Notes: generated by a model not told the origin, from the letters alone. Counted from the stretch's first letter, positions 22,105 to 35,650 are shown. The stretch: 64,000 nt of DNA from Arachnopeziza araneosa (GCA_003988855.1 QYAI01000003.1:612242-676241); one strand, 5' to 3'. Translations and numbers: made by a program.

Positions 22105-25100
22105 CTTTCAAGATGATCAGTATCAAAACGTGTCTCTGCCCCGAAGATAAGGGGAATCGGCTGTGAGATGTGGTGGATCAGATGCAAGATCCCGTACAGA
22201 AATCGAATAACTCTAGCCGAAGGATTTTGCAACAGATAGAAAGACGATCGGTTTCGTCTGTATGGGGGGATCAGCGTCCCTTAAGTGCTTGTCTGGAGGA
22301 CGAAAGTTGAAGAGATAATCCGGGTATTTGGTTGGTGCTTGGAAGCGTTGAAGTGGTGACCTGGGGAATCCGCTCACTGATTCGTTTGATAGAGACGCAA
22401 TTGAGCTGAGAGGCTAGAAGAGTGGGCCAGTGATGGCTTCAGAAAAGATCGACGGTAGACCAGCTCCTTCTCGGTACCCCTAAACCGACCTGTGCGGTTG
22501 CTAGGACTGTGGATGCCAAAGAAGAAAGGAGTCGTTGAGTGCCTGGAGATTACGCCCACCAGACAGGTTCCACTCTCGGCGCAATTGAAGTGGCAGTGAA
22601 GCTGTCACGACGGATTTCTCGTCGGCACTATTCAAGTGATCGTCTTGGTATCCCGATGTCAGATGGGGGTGGAGACCAGGGAGGGCTTGCAAGTTTAGAT
22701 TTCGAGGCGGCGACAGAGGAGGGCTCGGGCGTCGCAGGATGAGGATGGCGATGATCGCTAGTAATTCAAGTGTTGTTTGACCGATTCTCAGGTTGGGGAG
22801 ATTAGGACAGATGGGAAAGCAGAATGGTTTGTTGAAGCTTGCAATAATCGGTGAGGGGGTGTGAGGATATTGGGGGGGGAGAAAAGAAGGGACGATCCCA
22901 GAGCGGTGGGGGGGGGGGGGTTGGTTTTCATAAGAAGAATTCCTCCTCCTCATTGAGTTGCAAGGATCTGTGGTAATCGATGATGTTGAACCTCTCGAGG
23001 CGCGCAGGGATGGGCGACGGTCATTCTGGGTTCCTTTGTTGCTGGATACGTAGGGTTCAGGTTTTTTTGGGGTGAATTTCCCCACTGACAAGAATCCCGA
23101 GCAGGCAGCCCAGGGAGCGTAGAGTACCGATTTGCTCAGAGGGGTAGTAGCGTCCACAACGGGTATTTCGACTTCCTTCTCGTCGACAGTTACTCGTTGC
23201 GGTTTAGCCCGATCGAACGTCGCATTGTATCTGCTGCTCCTTCGTACTTGCTTGTACAGGACACCTCCCTGCAGCAGTCACTCCAGGGGCCTGCCGACCT
23301 GTAGGGACTCGTCCTGCCGCGGCCGGGGAGAAGGGGGCGTGCCTCTAGCCCAGCCCGCAGACCGAGTCAGTCAGTGTGTCGTTTGGCAGTGGTGAGGGGG
23401 GAATGAACCAGGGGGGTGCACATAGTGAGCGAGCCAATCCCCCCCCCAATACCAATAAAGCTGCCCCCAATCGGACTCGAGTCGTTCGTCGTCGTGATTC
23501 AGCGGCTCTTTCTCCACGACCCTGCGCAGGATGACGCTGTCTCTCTCTTTTCTGGTCGTTTCTTTGCATCGCCCATCGCTGCCCACCCAACCCTAATATA
23601 GATGTGGGATACACTCGTAGTCGTGATGAAATCAGCGCGCAGGAATTAAATCATTCCGTCTGTCGTAGTCGTACTTGGCACCAATTGGGCCCGTCGTGAC
23701 GTTTTCTTTGGCTAGGACTCTTTGCGACGAAAGACGGTGAGACGGCTCATTTTTCGATCTGGACTTGATTTGATGTTTTCTTCTTGCCTTGGACCGTACG
23801 CACGCAAGCAGCAAGCAGGAGCGGCAGCTTTCTCCCGTCCATACAGGAAGCTTCAAGAAGTAGGGACTTTCTTGGCCTGCACCCACTGCGTCCTCCAGTG
23901 TGCGAAGAAATCAGGCGTGTGGGCAGACTGATGCTGCACTGCGCTGCCATGTAGGAAGAGACGGGAAGCAAGGGAGTGATCTCCCGCAAGCCGCAATTAC
24001 TTTGCAAGGCCGCCCGTTGTGGACAGGCTTACGGTAGGTTGATCAGTGCTGCAACACGGTAAACTCCAGATGACGAGATGCAAAAGCCGTTTCTTTTGCC
24101 ACTACTTCTTCTTCTCCGTCGCTTTGCTTTTCAGGTCTCCTTCTTCCATGTCACGTTGCCCAGCAACCTCTACTGTCGGGATGGTGCCATCGGAGGAGAA
24201 GCGCCCTTGACTGGATGCAGCGGCAATGTGGCTTCAGCGCTGCGAGCGAGACTCAACGATAGCGAAGATACAGGAGGCGGTCTATCTATCTGAGTCGTGG
24301 TCCGGCCAAGATCATGGCCACACCCCACTCATCACCAAACGATGGAGTGACCTGCTGTTACCAGTGGCAAGAATTCTCTTCAACTTCAGAGGATTGAGGA
24401 AGTCTGCTTCCTTCCCGTGTGCTTTTCCTTCCTTCCCTTTTCAGTGGTCGGAGGAGGTGAAAATAAGGTAGGGCTTTTGACTACCAGGCTTGCAATTGTG
24501 GCTTGCTTTTCACCAGGCTCACCTGCAGTCAATCTTGAGATGGTGGAGGTGACACTTGAGAAAGGCCGAGGAGAGGGAGGCAACCTTCCCGGCCAGCCTT
24601 CTGATCGCCCATAGGCTGCTGAGTGTCGAGGCGTCGCACGAAGGCGCCCTAACATCGGGATTCACGTCGATCCGAACGGCAATCGAAAGATGGCTGGCGC
24701 AAGTCAGCGCTGGTGTTGACCCATGGAGAGAGGGGAGAGCGAACGCTGGCCCCAGAGGAGAAGGACGTGCAGCCTTGTACAGCTTCTTTGAGTAGAATGG
24801 GGATGGTGGGCTTTTGGTTGTTCCAGGTAGTGAGTCTCTCTGTTTCCCTTCCTCGAGCCTCTTTCCGTGGATGAGGGGGATGGGGGCAGGGGGGGTGGGT
24901 CGTCGCTGTGCTTCCACGCCCTGCTCGCTGCCTTGCTTCAACGTCACTCTGCCGTGTTCAAGCGCTCTCGACCAGTCAGGAGCGCCGGAGATACGGCCTG
25001 GTCTTGCAACCCCTCTCCCCCCCCGGGGCGGTGATGCTACGGCGACCCAAGGGAACAAAGGTTCCTGTCTGGTAGCTCAACAACGCAATCCTCGGTCTTG

Positions 25101-27131
25101 CAGCGCTCACACCGTCGTCAACGAACCCTAAATGCTGCATGCGGAGATTCAGATGCCGCGCCGCCACAGACGACTCAACGTCATATGGAGGGAAGCCGAC
25201 AAGCTCAGAGGTTGAGATGGTGTCTGGCTCTCTGTTTGCCTCTCTGTTTGTCGCTCGACTTCATGCGCTTGCTTACTCTCGCTTCGGATATCCGGCACAT
25301 ACACAAGAGTGAGGGCTAAAGTGCTCTGTAACGCGCTGGGGAAATTCCTCTTCAGCGCCTGCTCTTGATACAGGCACCCCGCTGAACAGAATGAATCTTC
25401 CGCTCCGACGTTCTCCTCGTCTGGGTCCTCCATCTCCCGCTCATTTGGGCTTGGCCGGGGTTGCTAAGACCATTCGTTTCATCTTTTTTTGGAGAACGTG
25501 ATCAAAGCGGTTAGGGCTGGTCGGCACTGCCTCGCCTTTCGATGAGGACTCCCTTCTCTGTTTCTTTGCTTGCTTTTTCCTTCTTGCATATTCTGCATTT
25601 CTTGGGACGTGCGCCTGATGATCCCCCACAGTCACAGTGATTTGAGTGCTGTTGCTCATTTCCTTTCCTCTCTTGGCTTCCGCTTTAGGGCTGTCACCAG
25701 CAAACCCAACGGCTCTGGATCTGCACGCCAATGGCTGAATCGGTGGCCCTCTGCCATGAAGCTTAAACTTGAATCCTCCCGAGTATATGGCCGAAATGGC
25801 TTGAAGCTCAAGACGGCAATCTAATGGCTTCTATGCTGCTGTCTCAACGCCCTCTTTCCCGGCGGAGAATCTCATAAGTGAATGCTACATTACGAAATTT
25901 CTTATTGTAAACAAACCACCTCTCCAGGCATTTTGCAGGGCCATGAGCGGGATCTTCGCGATTCGTTAGCAAGATGTGTTATTCACAGTGTTACCTATAT
26001 TCGGTACTCACTTCCTATGATGGATTTCAAGGGGTGCAGGCTGAGCACCTGTTAGAACACTGTCTTTGATGTTGTAAGACATTTCCTCTGTAGATTGAAT
26101 TATCGTCAAGATCATCATTCGGACTAATTCAACACGAGACGCCGAGACTGAAGTGACGGCCACCTCATCTATGAGTAGTATTGTTGTAGATCAGACGATT
26201 TACTAGGTGGTCCTTATAGATAGAGAGATACGAGAGTGCGAATAATTATTCTTGTGATGAAGCTAACCTGTGGTCGAAGTTCAACTGGTGAGAGAATGGG
26301 CTACTTAAACACGGTAACTAGACCTGACAACTTTGTACTAAGGAGATGGTCATTTAAGTAAACCATGTTTCTCTTGAATCAAAAGTAGAGACATCAACTT
26401 TGGCTTAATAATCGCCCTAGGAAACAAATTGAGTGACCTACATTAGATTGTCGTCTGTCTTGGTGGGCTCTTTAAAACGGTTAATCTATATTCTCGGCTA
26501 CGGCCAGACTTTCGTTTTAACTTTACTGTACTAATTAATGACTTGTTGCTTTGTCGTGATAGCAACCCTTTGCTGATGCCTACCAATCATCGGTTTCAAA
26601 AGGAGTCTAGAAGAAGAAACAAGATCTATTCACGGAAAATCGTTGGCATCTTGAAAGTCAATTAAAGAATCAAACAAATGATATATGTGAGTCAAGAGCT
26701 TTCTTAAATTAATCTTATCTTCGCTTAGCTAGCAAGTCGAGATCACCTACTTCGACCATCATACATTACGTGCATCCAAATACGTGAGGCATAGGCAATA
26801 ACACATTGCCCTGCCCGCGGCCTTGTGGCGAGACCGCAGAATTTTATCTTACAAGTTGGAGATCAAGCGATGGAAACAAAGACTAATAACTCTAAACATT
26901 AGGCCAGCTCTTGTTAGAGCGAAGAAAGGAGACGAGCTGTGAAGCCGTAAATAAAACACATGTTTACGTGCTTTTCTTTGAAGGGCCGTGAAAATGTTCG
27001 TCAGTGGAAAAGAGCCCATCGCTCTATATGCGTAACTCCGAGTATGCCGATGAGAAAAACAAGAGAACCGCTGTGCCACCCAGTTTCTAGAACGCCATTC
27101 CCAAGTCGTATGCTATGTTGTGGATTTTATC
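22105..27131. promoter_or_regulatory. Long gene-poor region upstream of flbC
   Basis: Five kilobases without a supported gene. 22.1-25.8 kb is GC-rich, with homopolymer runs (a 12-13 base G run near 22909-22920, C runs near 23440 and 25020) and several overlapping open frames in all frames; none shows a domain. A Lys/Arg-rich 96-codon frame at 25441-25731 (minus) is the least implausible of these. 25.9-27.1 kb is AT-rich and frame-poor. The arrangement fits an extended promoter or leader of a developmental regulator. Confidence 0.4.
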
Positions 27132-30100
27132 TCAAATTAATGTCCCTTGCTTCTCAACCCCCCTTCGGCTTTGGCCTATGGAATTGAACAGTTGATCAGG
27201 AGGTAATCGAGCCATGCCATTACCTCTATCGTATGTCGAGGTTGGAGCAGGCGTATAGCCTTCTCGCCTTCTTCTCCAACGATCGGCAAATAAACCAGCA
27301 ACCACGATAATCATGATCAGTGCGAGGGCAATTCCTAGCGCAATGAGTACAATGTAACCTTTTGCAAGGTGACCGCCTATGTCTTGTTAGTTCCATATGC
27401 TCTAGCAGAGCTTCGTAATAACATACCTGAAGCTTGGAAGAAGTTCTGCTTTTCTGCAAAGAATTGGGACAAACTGCCGCCAGTGTTGGCAGCGCTAGTT
27501 GTGAGTGCAAAAGGCTGAAAATATGTGCCATTAAATAGTGCAGCAGATGCATTTCCAAACCCTGGAAGGTTCAAAGCCCCAGTAACTAGAAGAATCTTGC
27601 CAGCATCAACCAGAGAGGATGGAGCATGCATTTTGGTAAGGGATAGGACTTGAAGCCCTTTGATATTCGAATCGCCTCCCAAAATGCTGCTTACAGAGGT
27701 CCATGAGGTACCATCGAACTTCATCAGGAATGTAGAGCCATTCATTGCCACACCAGCCACCCAAAGCTGCGAAGCATCGCTATTTGCAGGCGCTAATACG
27801 CTTACAGGGCCTGGAATGGTACTCTGTCCCGTGAGGACACTCCAATTTTGAGCCTTGGCATCATATTTTACAACCGTGGCATTCTGCCCATTCAATGTCA
27901 GGGCTCCACCAACGATCAAGGAACTAGTACTAGCCCAAGTCATAGTATTGGCAACACCACCGAGTGCGCTACCTGGACGATCCCACTGTGAAACGGAAGT
28001 ACTAAATATGCAGACCGCTGGACAACTTAGAGAGCCTGCAGAGGAGAAGCTTCCTCCAACAAAGACGTCGCCAGTACTTTGCCTCGTAGTGATCGCGTTG
28101 ACGTTGCCATTTAAAGAAGGGGGTTGGGTTGCAAAAGTAGATTTAGCGAGATCGAATGCGACAAGACCGTTTACACTTCCGCCATTAATAGTACCTGCAA
28201 GAATACCGCCGGCATATAATGTATCTCCCTGGAGAGTCATCGCGAGGATGGTCGACCCGGTCGATAACGAGGACCCCACGCCAGTGACGGCATTAGAATT
28301 TGACCCGTTGATAAAAAGAAGATTATTCACATCGGATCCATTCGAGCCTGTAGCGGTGAAATGGCCACCAAGAATAGTAACGTTTCGCCCAGCATTTTCG
28401 TAGAACAGCCCAGTCACAATACCGCTACTATTCTGACTTGCGGCTCGTCTCGCTAGAGTGTCTGTGACTCGAGAGGCTGTCTGCTGTATTCTTACGGGAA
28501 ATGTGCTTAACCCAGCAGATAAAAGGGAAACAGCATCACTAGCCCCCACTTGCGACGAAGTGAGAGACCCGGCAAAGAGAGAACCACCTCCAGGAATATC
28601 GACCGTGGTGGTAAGCTCGCCATCGATTCCCATCGCGGCTGAATTCAGGTTCTGAAGCCAGTTGTTGCGAGATGGTACCCAAACAGCGAAACCAGTTACA
28701 GCAACGGAGTCATTAGACCCAAAGGCTAAGATCTGATCGAAATTTCCTGTAAGAGTGATGGTTGTTTCTGGGCTGTTTGCTGTGATATTCATTAAGAGCG
28801 GGACAACAGAATTTACGGGGCCATTAACACCAGCTCCAAGTGCATTCCAGGTGTTTTTCGACGTGTCATAAGCTGCAATATTGCTAAGTCCGTCGATACC
28901 ACCAGCAGTGATGCTAGAGAAGCTGCCTCCAACGTAAAGTAGTGTCCCGTTAATGAACATGGTTGAAACCTCTCCGTTGAGTCCATTTCCTGCAAGTGGT
29001 GTAGGGCCAGCACTAGTGATTTCAAAGATATTACTATATGCGCTTGTAGTGAAATTCCCCCCCACAAATGTAGTAGATCCAGAGGTCTGAAGCGAATTAA
29101 CACCAGCCCCGGTTGGAAGACTCATCCCAGCTTGATCAAAAGTTGAGTTAGCGAAGTCAGCGGTGTTGACCAGTATTTGAGAAGGATCATATTCAAACAG
29201 ACTATTCAAGCCACCGCTCGAAGAGATTAGCGTGAACCCAACACGCTGAGCTACAATAGTGAGATTCTGGTTATTCTGCCCGGCCGCAGGTGATAGAGTT
29301 ACCGAGGGTCGGAAAGAACTGCTGGTCGCGTCGATATGCCCAAAGTAAATTTGATCGTATTTGTCAAAGTTATTGGTTTGGAAGATTTCCGTCGTGAATC
29401 CAGCTTGACTCTTGCCTGTGCCCATTACTCCGCTAATGTTGACTCGGCCCCGTGTGGAGCAGGAGTTATCTTGAATGCAACCAGGAGTGTAGATGTTGAC
29501 TGAGTAGTTCCCGGACTGCTTGATATCGGGCATGAAGACTACGGAAACGGGATCCGAATCAGAATCGCTAACTATGGCGGATAAATATTCTGACACGCTT
29601 TGGAAAGATGGGGAAATGGACCATGGCCCTGTCTGGGTAGCAGTTGAAGCTATCTGTACGCTTGCACAAGTCGGTTCGTTGAACGTGTTGATGGCGTATG
29701 CAAAGATATCGTTCTCAAACAGTTCAATGCCGTCGAAGCCGCCTCCCTCACCATACCAATCTGAAATATCCAGTTGGAATCCGTTCATTCCTATCACGTT
29801 AACGAAATGAAAGTCTTGGAACTGAAGTGTAGAGTTGCTGCTTAAAGGACATTCAGAGGAACAAGAAGCGTTCTGACCAGTCGCTGGATCAATGTATGTA
29901 AAGTTCATGATCCCATTGATTGGCATAGCCGTATATCGCCAAGTTTTCGTTCCTCGGCTATCCTGGTGTGTATTCCATAAGCGCAGTTTGGTGGGCTCAA
30001 ATCCGAAATCAAAGTTAGCTTTCCAGAATCCCGGTGTGTTGTCGGCCAGGAGCCAGGTATTACCAGGGCCATCAGTACCTTGCATCTTGCAAACAATATT

Positions 30101-30877
30101 CGTAGGGTCGCTAAAGCCAGCCGTACTAGAGGAAGAACCACTCGTGATATTTGCTCCTGATATGTTAATCACTTGTTGATCTGGGAGACTCGGTCCAGTA
30201 GCATTTCCTAGCCCAGTAAATGAGCCTCCAAATATAATGTGACCGTTCGGTGCCTTAGTAATGGACGTCACCGGCCCATTGAAGCCATCGAAAGGCAGGT
30301 TTGTCCATCCAGCTGTCCCCACCCACGCAATTGCATTCGTTGAATTCGCCCCCTTGAAGCTACCTCCGACATAGACTGTATTGGTGGATTGATCACACAG
30401 CAACGCTGAAACCTGGCCAGAAAGTCCTGTCAGAGGCGTGACTGCTGACGTGTTCGGATTAAACAATGCAGCACCTGGCGATTCCATCCCACCCAAACTC
30501 GTGAAGTTGCCTCCTACAATGACCCCGGCCATCACTCCACTTTCCATCACAAACGAGCACATAGCCTGAATTCCTCCATCTGCCATTGCTAGATTTGCAA
30601 ACCCTCCATTCGGAAAGCGTGCAAGCACAGATTGGCTGCCGTTGGTGTTGAAGCCAAGCTCACTTTGCCCCTCAAATTGGTATAGGGAGATGCCGTTGAA
30701 GTCTCCTGCTAGTCCCACTCGACCTAGCTTGCTAGGATCGAGATCGAGATTCGCTGCGGGTATGGGGTTGAAGGTGACCCCTTGGGAGAATGTGACGAGA
30801 CATGAAAACAGAACTCCAACTCGAATCGCTGGTGGAAGGACTAGAGCCGACGGACTCAGCAACGACAGTAATTTCAT
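27132..30877 (-). CDS. RAX2: Cortical polarity landmark protein Rax2
   Basis: Rax2 is a membrane protein that marks bud or growth sites and supports hyphal polarity. Exons 30877-27427 and 27376-27132 (50-nt intron) give 1231 residues, close to yeast Rax2. The first ATG gives MKLLSLLSPS and a signal-peptide-like hydrophobic stretch (VGVLFSCLVTFSQG). The ectodomain has many Kelch-like repeats of the type VGGNFT, YVGGSFKG and VFVGGSFSSAG and many N-glycosylation sequons. The second exon carries the single transmembrane helix (YIVLIALGIALALIMIIVVA) and a basic cytoplasmic tail (ADRWRRRREGY). Losing the 3' exon would remove the anchor. Confidence 0.93.
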
Positions 30878-32346
30878 TGCTAAATTCAAAAGCGCAGAGT
30901 ATTACTGCCAGGTTAATTTGCAGACAGATGTGAAGCTGAATCGCAGTGGCGTCAGGTTCTGTTAATTGTTGATCGCATCGAGTCCGCGATATTAATTCAT
31001 TAGATGTGAATAGTCTCTAAGTTGCGAGTACTTTGAAGATACCCGAAAAATAAACACGTCGTATATGATTGGCCTCGTACCAAGTGTTGCGGTAAGGTGA
31101 GTGGCGACGAAGAGAATGTGAGCCACAAATAAGGGTGACAACGACGCTACGTTGATTGTTGGAGGACGAGTGTTAGGGATATAATCGCCTGAAAGATTGA
31201 TACTTGTAGGGAACTGTAGTCGTCGCAGCGGTCAACAGCGAACCTCACTGTCTTAGAAAGGAGTGTGAGGTCAATCTAGGAGGAGAGTTAGTGTCTATTG
31301 ATAACCCTAATCTGCTTCCAGGAGAGTCTATGATAGGCATTATGCAGCGGCGCATCTCTTACCGACGGGAACGGAACTTGATCTGAAATGAGCGACTGCA
31401 GATTGGTGATTATGAAGACTGGTGTGAACAGTACCTTGTGCCGGCGCCGTATCGAGGTCGTGGTTGTGAGGTTTGTCGGAGAAGAAATGAGAGACACAAC
31501 GCTAGGGTACCAAGGTACTTTCTCTTTCTTACCTAAGGCAAGAGGAAGGTTGGGAGAGACGAGACCTGTCCAGTCGCTGTTTCGTCTGGTCTGAACCAAA
31601 TTGATCGCGTCAAAGCACCGACCACCACTCTTTCCAGGTTTCGTAGGGGGTGGTCTTGAGCGAAACAGAAGTTCCTGACTCCTGAAGCTTACAATTCAAT
31701 TGGCACGGAAAGGGTCGCTCGTCGACTGATGCTGTCCTATGCTTTAACTATGCACCGAAGCAGCTACCAACTAAATCGATGGCTGCCCTGGGTGCTGACG
31801 CTCTGATTGGAAACTTGTTTCCCAAACAACCTCAATCTATTCTTTACAGGAGGTCGGGGTAGCCAATCAAATCCCAGGAACAAGTCTTAGTCTCAAATGT
31901 GTGAGAAACTTGTAAGATCGCCTTGTTCGACAGACGAACACCAAACGGTTTTATTACCACCTGATGGGGTTTGCAAAGATTGATTTCGTGGATCCGTTTA
32001 TGCCTCTATGATTATTCCCATCACGCTGTCAAAAGTCAAGATGCTTTTAGAATGTCCAGTCATGGAAATTACCCGTCTCCTAGAAGTCCTAACTCTTTGT
32101 TATGTATTGGTGGATATCCGAGCACCAATACTTCTGGCAGCTACACAAAAGAGTTGTCCTTTGGCACGCAGTGAATATTTCAATCTCTAAATTTTGGAAC
32201 ACAGGACAAAATCTGCTTTCTCAGTAAGGGGGTAGCAATCAATGTCAACGCTTTGGGTAAACCATTACGTCAAGACCTATTTATTATCTAGAAAGAACTT
32301 CTCTATTGTCTAGTGTTGAACTGGCAAGGCTCGTATAGTATCTTCT
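30878..32346. other. Intergenic region RAX2 / LCL3
   Basis: This 1.5 kb has short overlapping frames only. No domain or RNA gene was recognised. It should contain the RAX2 promoter and the LCL3 3' end. Confidence 0.45.
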
Positions 32347-33175
32347 CTACTTCATGTGGTGCATTTTGGCTGTCCTCGTCTTGTAGTCTCTTGGGCTTTC
32401 AAAATTCTTAGATGCCCACATCCCGATTTTCCTGCCTTTGGCCAATTTCTCTGCCTTTCTGTACTTCTCTTCGAACGCGCCAAATTCCTTCCCTACTTTG
32501 GCTTCATAGATTGTAGCAAGCCCGGCCTTGAGCATCTCCCTACCAACATCCTTGCGGAAGAGGAACCGCCGAACCCAAACAGTAGCTACAACGCGCTCGT
32601 ACTGATCTCGTTTGTAAATATATGCTCGAACCCTTCGGTTCATGATGTACTTCTTCAACCATTCTAGAGCTTCTGTTGAGTAGGGCTGGGCAGGTTTGCC
32701 AAAATGCGCTCCTTCCGGCGCGTCGATTCCTGCAAGACGAACGTGTATCTACCTATCTGTGAGCTCCACGGTGTGTCTCCGGGGAAATGAAACTTACGGT
32801 GTTGTTCTTCAACTCCGTTTTCTTGTCAGGAATCTTCCTTCCAGGAACCCACCCCCAACCAGCAAGTCTCCCACCAGGTGTATGGAAGAGATGGAAGTTG
32901 TCTGCATCACCAACCCTAGTTACGGTACCAAATAAGCTTCTCTTCCTGAAGAAATGAGGTCGAATGTGCGTAGCTTCTGGAATACGCCGCAGATACGAAC
33001 GATAGATGCGTACTGATACAAGGATTGTCGACGTGAGGAGAAGCGTGGGAACTATCGTCCTGGGATCCGTGTAATGTGACCAATCGGTAGCATTGAGCTT
33101 ATCATCCCAGGAAACTACACGATTATTGTCATAGCCACCTCTCTCAGAATTTGAAAGCCAAGGTGGCCATTGCAT
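32347..33175 (-). CDS. LCL3: Probable endonuclease LCL3 (staphylococcal-nuclease fold)
   Basis: Exons 33175-32798 and 32748-32347 (49-nt intron, acceptor GGTAG) give 259 residues. A single transmembrane segment (IVPTLLLTSTILVSVRIY) near the N-terminus fits the mitochondrial membrane location known for the family. The SNase domain follows: GTVTRVGDADNFHLFHTPGG, then IHVRLAGIDAPEGAHFGKPA formed across the junction, then YIYKRDQYERVVATVWV and EMLKAGLATIYEAK. The Asp, Arg and Glu pattern of SNase active sites is present (RLAGIDAPE). The C-terminus FESPRDYKTR is a family signature. Its physiological substrate is not established. Confidence 0.92.
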
Positions 33176-33584
33176 ATTGGTCTCTTTAGGAGGGGGAAGG
33201 TGAAGCTGTTGAGGGGTCTCGCTTCAAGGGCTAGCCGCACAGATGTGAGTGTGGTGGAGATAAATGTCCTCTGTCGTTACTTGAATGATTCAATCAAGGA
33301 GCACTTATTTACTCTCCATGAAACTCCTGACTTTCCACGACGAGAGTATTCATGCGCAATCTACTACCGGGTTGCCGCTCAGTTGTAGCACATCATGCTA
33401 AGGTGGCATATCTGCGTGCAATATACCTACCAGAATATGAGCCGACAACTTCAAATCAATAGAATTGCACCCAAGAAACCTTAAAGGTTCTCTCTTTATA
33501 CTTAAGCATCGTTCACGCAGAACAGTCAAATTTGTTCTAAAAGTGAGCGACAAACTTGGACATCTGTTAATATACTATACATTG
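33176..33584. other. Intergenic region LCL3 / OGG1
   Basis: No gene seen; it probably holds the LCL3 promoter and the OGG1 trailer. Confidence 0.45.
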
Positions 33585-35358
33585 TCAACCAGCCCTCCTT
33601 CTCTTTAGCTGCTGCGTGCTACGGCTCTCGATTTTAATACTATTAAGCTTCTCGTCTGCTAGTTCGTCTTTGACTTCATCCAAAACATATTGTCGTTTCA
33701 AACCCATGATATTCTCTTCAGGTATAGTGTCATCTTCTTGCTCGATCTTGATGTTCTTCATACCAACCTCGCTTTTTGTATTCACTCGGTCGGAAAATGT
33801 TTTTAAATCAGCTGCAAATAACACGCTGTGCGCCCATCCAGCTTTATTTCCCCACAACTGTCGGAAATGGTTGCCGACAGCATCATAAGTAGCTCTTGTG
33901 AGAGTCTTGTGCTTCCCCTTCCCAAACTTATAGTCTCGTTGAGCAATTTGCCACACGCTGGATCCCAGACTATTAGCGATTCACATTCAATGCGTGTTTA
34001 GAAGAGAAAGCGAGTGAATTCACTCAAAGTAATTTAAGGACAGGACATTACTAAGAATACTTTATTACGGGACCTGGAAAAACTCACTATTGTCGAATTA
34101 GCACCGTAGATAATACATGGAGGTTAGCAGAGAGCTCTAGTGCTAGGGAGCCTTTTCAGGAGCATAGACACCAAAGATATGCAAACATCCGGCTCTCGAA
34201 TCAGCTCACAAACTCTCGAGGTCTACTAAAAAGGAATATGAGTTGAGTAAGGAAATAAGCCTGACCTGGGTGTCTACTGGCACGGCTTCCCCCCAATTCA
34301 AGCCCATCAAGCATACACAATCAGCTAATCCCAAGATTTCGAAGTCAGTATACCTCTAATTTGTATTTAGGGAAGACGCCATATGAAACATGTTGATGAG
34401 ACGTTGAGGAGTGACTCAAGAACCCAGATTGGGACGAGGGCTATTAACTCACCTACTTTTGGACCAACACCTTGGAGTTCCAATAATCCATCGTGGGCTT
34501 TCCTATATCCTTCTCGGCCACCAGCAGGAAAAGTACTCTGTTCTGATCCATCTTCTGGCACCGCTGCATTACTCAGGCTCTGGAGCCAGCCTTGAGGTTT
34601 TTCCTTCGCTATTATGAAAGCTGTTTTAGCGATATATCCTGCTCGGTAACCAAAGCCTAGCTGTCTAAGTCGAGATTCAATTTCCGGCCCAGTCAGAGCG
34701 TCAGGTGTGGGAAAGTCGTGAAATGGCTGGCCATCCACGTATCCAAGTAAAGGACCGTATTGGAGGCAAAGATTATTGACCTGCATACCTAGAATTAGAG
34801 ACCTGAAGTACAACAAGCTCGAAGATTTTACCATTTGAGATATCCTAGTGATATTGTTATTGCTGCTGCAAATGAACGCAACTAAAGCCTCCCATGCATC
34901 TTGTCTAAGGATTCGAACGCCGGTGAATTTTGGCGCCCTCTTCTTGAAGTTTGGGTCTAATGAAGACCATTCTCCATAAAGAGATGTAAGATCTGGTTCA
35001 AGGTTGAAGTAATCCTTTAATAGCTCCTCGGTTTCTTGATGCTCACTTGCTGTTCCCAGGTCAAATATTTGTGCGGACATCAGGGGCTCCGCTGCTTTGG
35101 AACGTTCCGGTTTCATTGTTCGATAATGAAGATGGGTAGAATCTTGCTTCAATACAAGTATATTACCGCTGAGCGCACATGACCTGTACGTTTGGAATTA
35201 GCCCCTTCTTTATGTATAGTGAACCTGTAAACATGCCACTCATTGTCTTGAAGCTTCTTCCACCTGAAGGATTGACCACAGCGTAATGTAGTGTCTAAGC
35301 AAAGTTCGGCCAAATTTACGGGCAATTTTCTCCATTCAGAAACACGTAGGTTTCCCAT
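33585..35358 (-). CDS. OGG1: 8-oxoguanine DNA glycosylase/AP lyase, with a splice-phase problem
   Basis: Ogg1 removes 8-oxoguanine opposite C in base-excision repair. Exons are 35358-35225, 35183-34832, 34780-34453 and 34324-34266, with the last exon ending at 33585. Landmarks: CLDTTLRCGQSFRWKKL, VLKQDSTHLHYRT, DAWEALVAFICSSNNNITRI and the HhH-GPD motif LQGVGPKVADCVCLMGL with the catalytic Lys region, then EAVPVDT. The last exon continues VWQIAQRDYKFGKGKHKTLT, and its acidic/basic tail is longer than usual. The fourth junction does not fit: the donor CAG|GTCAGG leaves phase 0, while the acceptor GATCCAG|C needs two bases before it. The 308-nt interval is also far longer than its neighbours. 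Joining as read would stop 9 codons later. It may be a one-base insertion, an unusual splice site or a sequence error. Confidence 0.85.
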
Positions 35359-35650
35359 CTTGAGGAGGAAGTAGTAGTCTCGAGATTCCTTCTGTGCAGA
35401 AGAAAAGTAGAAGCGAGCATGCAAGGATATTACAACGGAATAAAGATGCCTTCCTTCCTAACTGTACTAACTTTTTAGCGTGTTCCAGGGACCTCGCCTC
35501 GCCTTCTTCCGCAAGAAAAAAAGCTTACAGGTACTTTTCGACCTGAGGCTTCTATACCGAGCCCTCGTGGAAGCAAGCTCATTGACCTTTATCTTTGAGC
35601 TCTTCTCCCCAATTAAGAGCGACAATTGCAAACAAAGCGTCATCGCCACC
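35359..35650. promoter_or_regulatory. Divergent promoter OGG1 / U2AF
   Basis: The start codons are 292 bp apart on opposite strands. The U2AF start has a strong Kozak context (GCCACCATGA). Confidence 0.5.

Noticed and set aside
22501..23157. 218-codon minus-strand open frame upstream of flbC.
   Set aside because: Low-complexity, Pro/Ser-rich GC-driven frame with no domain and no splice support; more likely flbC leader.
25441..25731. 96-codon Lys/Arg-rich minus-strand frame.
   Set aside because: No recognisable family or homologous exon; similar frames occur by chance in this GC-rich stretch. Left as a remark in the region entry.
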